The position numbers and the translations under genes are program-made. Below are positions 59,828-64,000 of a stretch of DNA of 64,000 bases, in pieces. The stretch is from the NCBI RefSeq assembly GCF_009455635.1, contig NZ_QPER01000001.1, positions 310,001-374,000 of the forward strand, given 5' to 3'. The number at the start of each line of letters is the position of its first letter. The first letter of the stretch is position 1. This stretch comes from Paraburkholderia agricolaris (lineage in GTDB: Bacteria; Pseudomonadota; Gammaproteobacteria; Burkholderiales; Burkholderiaceae). The notes under the pieces were generated by a model. It made no database searches. It saw nothing but the letters and a program-made list of their open reading frames with translations, and was not told where the DNA came from.

Positions 59828-62419
59828 ATGCGACGTGTCGAGGAGTCCCGCTTGATCAGCCATTCTGAAGGCCAAATTGTTTTGCTCGCGCCGATGACCG
59901 GTCCGGTCGTGCCGTTGGCGAATGTGCCCGACCCTGTGTTTTCGGGCGGCATGTTCGGCGATGGCATTGGCATCGATCCGCTCGAGGGGCGACTCGTCGC
60001 GCCGTGCGACGGCACGATCACCCATCTCGCGCGCACCGGCCACGCGGTCACGCTCGCGACAGCCGAAGGCGTGGAGATTCTGCTGCACATCGGCATCGAC
60101 ACAGTCGAGCTGAACGGTCAAGGTTTCGCGCCGATGGTCGCGCAAGGCGCAACCGTGCGCACCGGCGACATCCTGATCGAATTCGATCAGGACCGGGTCG
60201 CGCTGAACGCGCCGAGCCTCGTCTCGGTGATCGCGATCGCCAACTCGGATGCGTTCGAGATTGTCGAGCGCGCGCCGGGCGGCATGCTGAAGGCCGGTGA
60301 AACGCCGCTACTGGTGCTGCGTGCTCGCGGCGGAGAAGCGGCGCAGGCGTCGCGCCAGGCCAGTGCGACCAACGTGACCGAAGAGGCCCGTCAGCAAGTC
60401 ACGCTGGTGCACGCAGGCGGTCTGCACGCACGGCCTGCCGCACGTGCTCGTGAAGCGGCGCGCGGTTTCGATGCGCGTGTCGAGGTGCGTTACGAAGGGC
60501 GCAAGGCGGCAATCGAGAGCGTGGTCGGTTTGCTAGGCCTCGGCGCGGGCGAAGGTGCGACGGTCGAGTTGCTCGGCGTCGGTCCGCAAGCCAAAGCCGC
60601 GATCGAAGCGATCGCCCATGAATTGACACGTGAAGCGCACGGCGAAGTCGAAGAAAAACCGGCACGTCAAAGCTCGCCGGCGCCGCAAGCCGTTGCCCAC
60701 GCAGCGGGTGAAACGCTTGCGCCGAATACGCTCGCGGGTGTGTGCGCGGCGCCGGGCGTCGCGGTCGGCAAGCTGGTGCGTTGGGACGATGCGGATATCG
60801 ATCCGCCGGAAAAGGCGAATGGCACGTCGGCGGCTGAAAGCCGTCTGCTGGACAAAGCGATTGCTACCGTCGACGCCGATCTCGGTACCACGGTGCGCGA
60901 TGCGTCGCAACGTGGTGCGGTGGGTGAAGCGGGTATTTTCGCGGTGCATCGCGTCTTGCTTGAAGATCCGACCCTGGTCGATGCCGCGCGCGATCTGATC
61001 AGTCTCGGCAAGAGCGCCGGCTTTGCGTGGCGCGAAGCGATCCGTGCACAGATCGCCATCCTGATGAATATCGAAGACGCCTTGCTCGCAGAGCGTGCCG
61101 CCGATCTGCGCGACATCGAAAAACGTGTGTTGCGCGCGCTCGGTTATACGAATGCGGCGGCGCGCACGCTGCCGGACGAAGCGGTTCTGGCGGCCGAAGA
61201 GTTCACGCCTTCCGATCTTTCCACGCTGGATCGCTCGCGCGTCACGGCCCTCGTGATGGCGCGCGGCGGAGCGACCTCGCATGCGGCGATTCTCGCGCGT
61301 CAGGCCGGCATTCCGGCGCTGGTGGCAGTCGGCGATGCATTGCATGCGATCCCTGAAGGTACGCAGGTCGTGGTGAACGCCACTACCGGCCGCCTCGAAT
61401 TTGCTCCGACCGAACTCGACGTCGAACGCGCGCGTCTTGAACGTAGCCGCCTCGCCGGCGTGCGCGAAGCAAATCGCCGCACGTCGCAACAAGCCGCGGT
61501 CACCGCAGACGGCCGCGCGATCGAAGTCGCCGCCAACATCGCCACGCTCGACGATGCGAAAACCGCCGTCGACAACGGCGCGGATTCCGTCGGTCTGCTG
61601 CGCACCGAACTGCTGTTCATTCACCGCGCCGCAGCGCCGACCACCGACGAACATCGCCAGAGCTACCAGGCCATCGTCGATGCATTGAGCGGCCGCACCG
61701 CGATCATTCGCACGCTGGACGTCGGCGCGGACAAGGAAGTCGACTACCTGACGCTGCCGCCCGAACCGAATCCGGCGCTTGGGCTGCGCGGCATCCGCCT
61801 CGCACAGGTGCGCCCGGATCTGCTCGACGACCAATTGCGTGGTCTGCTGGCGGTGCAGCCGCTCGGCGCCGTCCGCATCCTGTTGCCGATGGTGACCGAT
61901 GTGGGCGAGCTGATCCGCATCCGCAAGCGCATCGGCGAATTTGCCCGTGAATCGGGCCGTACGGAACCGATTGAAGTTGGCGTGATGATCGAAGTGCCGT
62001 CGGCCGCGTTGCTCGCCGATCAACTGTCGCAGCACGCGGATTTCCTCTCGATCGGCACCAACGATCTGACGCAATACACGCTTGCCATGGATCGCTGCCA
62101 GGCCGACCTCGCCGCTCAGGCGGACGGTTTGCATCCGGCGGTGCTGCGTTTGATCGCAGCGACCGTGCAGGGCGCGAACAAGCATGGCAAATGGGTCGGC
62201 GTATGCGGCGCACTGGCGGGCGATCCCGTTGCCATGCCGCTGCTCGTCGGCCTCGGTGTGACCGAGCTTTCGGTGGACCCGGTGTCGGTGCCTGGCATCA
62301 AGGCGCGCGTGCGCAACCTCGATTATCAGCTGTGCCGCCAACGCGCCCAGGATGCCCTGGCGCTCGAATCGGCGCAGGCGGTAAGAGCAGTAAGTCGCGA
62401 AACCTGGCCTTTGGACTGA
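59828..62419 (+). CDS. nagF: Multiphosphoryl transfer protein EIIA(Glc)-HPr-EI (NagF)
   Basis: An 863-residue fusion of three PTS proteins. EIIA(Glc)-like residues about 10-165 have phospho-acceptor H87 (LLHIGIDTVELNGQGF). HPr-like residues about 187-270 have H200 (AGGLHARPAARA). EI residues about 300-860 have H485 (GGATSHAAILARQ), SIGTNDLTQYTLAMDR and C793 (GVCGALAGDP). It can carry phosphate from PEP to the EIIB of NagE on its own. It lies 11 bp after the SIS gene. Confidence 0.95.
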   Translation: MRRVEESRLISHSEGQIVLLAPMTGPVVPLANVPDPVFSGGMFGDGIGIDPLEGRLVAPCDGTITHLARTGHAVTLATAEGVEILLHIGIDTVELNGQGFAPMVAQGATVRTGDILIEFDQDRVALNAPSLVSVIAIANSDAFEIVERAPGGMLKAGETPLLVLRARGGEAAQASRQASATNVTEEARQQVTLVHAGGLHARPAARAREAARGFDARVEVRYEGRKAAIESVVGLLGLGAGEGATVELLGVGPQAKAAIEAIAHELTREAHGEVEEKPARQSSPAPQAVAHAAGETLAPNTLAGVCAAPGVAVGKLVRWDDADIDPPEKANGTSAAESRLLDKAIATVDADLGTTVRDASQRGAVGEAGIFAVHRVLLEDPTLVDAARDLISLGKSAGFAWREAIRAQIAILMNIEDALLAERAADLRDIEKRVLRALGYTNAAARTLPDEAVLAAEEFTPSDLSTLDRSRVTALVMARGGATSHAAILARQAGIPALVAVGDALHAIPEGTQVVVNATTGRLEFAPTELDVERARLERSRLAGVREANRRTSQQAAVTADGRAIEVAANIATLDDAKTAVDNGADSVGLLRTELLFIHRAAAPTTDEHRQSYQAIVDALSGRTAIIRTLDVGADKEVDYLTLPPEPNPALGLRGIRLAQVRPDLLDDQLRGLLAVQPLGAVRILLPMVTDVGELIRIRKRIGEFARESGRTEPIEVGVMIEVPSAALLADQLSQHADFLSIGTNDLTQYTLAMDRCQADLAAQADGLHPAVLRLIAATVQGANKHGKWVGVCGALAGDPVAMPLLVGLGVTELSVDPVSVPGIKARVRNLDYQLCRQRAQDALALESAQAVRAVSRETWPLD

Positions 62420-62515
62420 ACCCACACAGTCCGCAACCAGTTTCGCATAGTCAGGACGTATCGCTACAAAACTCAACGACGACAGTCGACAACGAGACAA
62501 GGATTGGAGGTGTCA

Positions 62516-64000
62516 ATGGATGGGAATCCGTTTCTGAAGATTCAGCGCCTGGGCCGGGCGCTGATGTTGCCGATTGCAGTGCTGCCGGTTGCCGGCTTGC
62601 TGCTGCGATTGGGCCAACCCGATGTGTTCAACATCAAGATGATCGCCGACGCCGGCGGCGCGATCTTCGACAACCTGCCGTTGCTGTTCGCAATCGGCGT
62701 GGCGGTTGGCTTCGCGAAAGATAACAACGGCGTGGCGGGTCTCGCGGGTGCGATCGGTTATCTGATCGAAATCGCGGTGATGAAGGACATCAACGACAAG
62801 CTCAACATGGGCGTGTTGTCCGGGATCGTGGCGGGTATCGTCGCGGGCTTGCTGTACAACAAGTACAAGGACATCAAGCTGCCTGACTACCTCGCATTCT
62901 TCGGAGGGAAACGCTTCGTGCCGATTGTCACCGGCGTGGTCTGTCTGGTGATAGGCATTGTGTTCGGCTACGTATGGCAGCCGGTGCAAGGCGTGATCGA
63001 CACGGCCGGTCATTGGCTGACCACCGCGGGTGCGCTCGGTGCGTTCGTGTTCGGTGTGCTGAACCGTTTGCTGCTCGTCACGGGTCTGCATCACATTCTC
63101 AATTCGCTGACGTGGTTCGTGTTCGGCACCTTCACGCCGCCAGGCGGTGTTCCGGTGACGGGCGACCTGCATCGCTTCTTTGCGGGCGACCCGACTGCGG
63201 GCACGTTCATGACGGGCTTCTTCCCGGTCATGATGTTCGGCCTGCCGGCCGCGTGTCTTGCGATGTATCACGAGGCACCGAAAGAGCGTCGCGCGATGGT
63301 GTTCGGCCTGCTGGCCTCGATGGCGCTCACCTCGTTCCTGACGGGCGTGACCGAGCCGATCGAATTCAGCTTCATGTTCCTCGCACCGGTGCTGTATGCG
63401 ATCCATGCGGTGCTGACGGGCTTGTCGCTGGCAATCTGCTCGGCGCTCGGGATTCATCTCGGCTTTACCTTCTCGGCCGGCTTTATCGACTACGTGCTGA
63501 ACTACGGCTTGTCGACCAAGGGCTGGTGGGCGATTCCGCTCGGCGTTGTGTACGCGGTGGTGTACTACGGCCTGTTCCGCTTCTTCATCCGCAAGTTCAA
63601 CATGGCGACGCCGGGTCGTGAACCCGCCGCTGAAGAAGAACAGATCGAGTCGTTCGAGGCTGGCGGTTTTGTGTCGCCGGTTGCGGGCGCCGCGGTGCCG
63701 CGTGCGCAGCGTTATATCGCTGCGCTGGGTGGTGCGTCGAATCTTTCAGTGGTGGATGCCTGCACGACGCGTCTGCGTCTGTCGGTGGTCGATGCCAACA
63801 AGGTCTCGGAAAGCGAGCTGAAGACGATCGGCGCGCGTGGTGTGCTCAAGCGCGGTGCGACTAACGTGCAGGTGATTATCGGACCTGAAGCGGACATCAT
63901 CGCCGATGAAATTCGTACGGTGATCGCACAAGGCGGTGGCGAAGCGGTGAAGCCGGCAGTTGCGGCCGCGCCTGCTGTTGCTGCGGCTCCGGTGGCGGCT
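62516..64000 (+). CDS. nagE: PTS N-acetylglucosamine-specific EIICB component NagE (cut by window)
   Basis: The 495 visible codons begin MDGNPFLKIQRLGRALMLPI with TTGGAGG upstream. About ten membrane helices form EIIC, with TGLHHILNSLTWFVFG and LTGVTEPIEFSFMF as the glucose-family sugar site. After residue 375 the EIIB domain carries the phospho-cysteine C416 in VVDACTTRLRL. The end of the window is in an Ala/Val/Pro-rich linker (AAAPAVAAAPVAA), so another domain or a second EIIB may follow. It lacks its own EIIA, which NagF supplies. Confidence 0.93.
   Translation, partial: MDGNPFLKIQRLGRALMLPIAVLPVAGLLLRLGQPDVFNIKMIADAGGAIFDNLPLLFAIGVAVGFAKDNNGVAGLAGAIGYLIEIAVMKDINDKLNMGVLSGIVAGIVAGLLYNKYKDIKLPDYLAFFGGKRFVPIVTGVVCLVIGIVFGYVWQPVQGVIDTAGHWLTTAGALGAFVFGVLNRLLLVTGLHHILNSLTWFVFGTFTPPGGVPVTGDLHRFFAGDPTAGTFMTGFFPVMMFGLPAACLAMYHEAPKERRAMVFGLLASMALTSFLTGVTEPIEFSFMFLAPVLYAIHAVLTGLSLAICSALGIHLGFTFSAGFIDYVLNYGLSTKGWWAIPLGVVYAVVYYGLFRFFIRKFNMATPGREPAAEEEQIESFEAGGFVSPVAGAAVPRAQRYIAALGGASNLSVVDACTTRLRLSVVDANKVSESELKTIGARGVLKRGATNVQVIIGPEADIIADEIRTVIAQGGGEAVKPAVAAAPAVAAAPVAA

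Noticed and set aside
60533-62500. A 655-codon open frame on the minus strand
   Set aside because: It is antisense to nagF and has the same Arg/His/Gln-rich shadow composition.

Overview
The window is a GC-rich, densely coded stretch of betaproteobacterial chromosome. Gene content and protein style point to Burkholderiaceae, most likely Paraburkholderia: a CoxB with fused cytochrome c and OmpA-like domains, a three-domain NagF, DUF2917/DUF2244/DUF2909/DUF2970 proteins, an Ala-rich AmtB N-terminus, and gshA-gshB next to PTS genes. No phage, insertion sequence, tRNA, rRNA or CRISPR array was seen. It is mainly core genome with a few nutrient-acquisition islands.

Layout. 1-3.1 kb: a truncated LysR regulator divergent from a DUF2917 gene, then lipB-lipA (lipoate synthesis). 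3.4-6.2 kb: a taurine/sulfonate ABC transporter (tauABC). 6.2-8.8 kb: a HAD phosphatase and a Na/Pi cotransporter-like protein. 8.9-15.2 kb: a DeoR/GlpR-type repressor divergent from a glycerophosphodiester phosphodiesterase and a four-gene ABC importer, with a GlpR-like operator between them. 15.2-20.3 kb: dctA with its sigma-54 promoter, paired upstream palindromes and a 9-codon leader ORF, followed by its two-component system dctB-dctD. 20.4-26.5 kb: a TlpA-type thioredoxin, a lipoprotein, a convergent intergenic region with several DnaA-box-like sequences, comM, ubiK, and glnK-amtB behind a second sigma-54 promoter. 26.7-32.3 kb: glutathione synthesis (gshA, gshB) followed by a sugar-permease-less PTS (mannose-type EIIA, HPr, EI). 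32.4-36 kb: moeB/thiF, ctpA and gpmA on the minus strand. 36.1-41.4 kb: rhodanese, grxC, secB, gpsA, a macrodomain protein, trmL, comF and a SAM methyltransferase.

41.5-52.3 kb is the full aa3 cytochrome c oxidase biogenesis region: structural subunits ctaC, ctaD and ctaE; copper insertion (ctaG and two Sco-type proteins); heme A synthesis (ctaB, ctaA); SURF1; and several small membrane proteins, one of them (44 aa) easily missed. 52.4-56.6 kb holds a YciI protein, a Cache-domain chemoreceptor, an orphan MetQ-like binding protein and a MarR-GNAT fusion. 56.8-64 kb is an N-acetylglucosamine operon: nagR (GntR), nagA, a SIS-domain deaminase, nagF (EIIA-HPr-EI) and the start of nagE (EIICB), which runs off the window.

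I found no clear new multi-gene system. The best leads are the DnaA-box cluster between two convergent genes, the dctA leader peptide with its regulatory array, and the GlpR-like operator placed over a small ORF upstream of an atypical importer.
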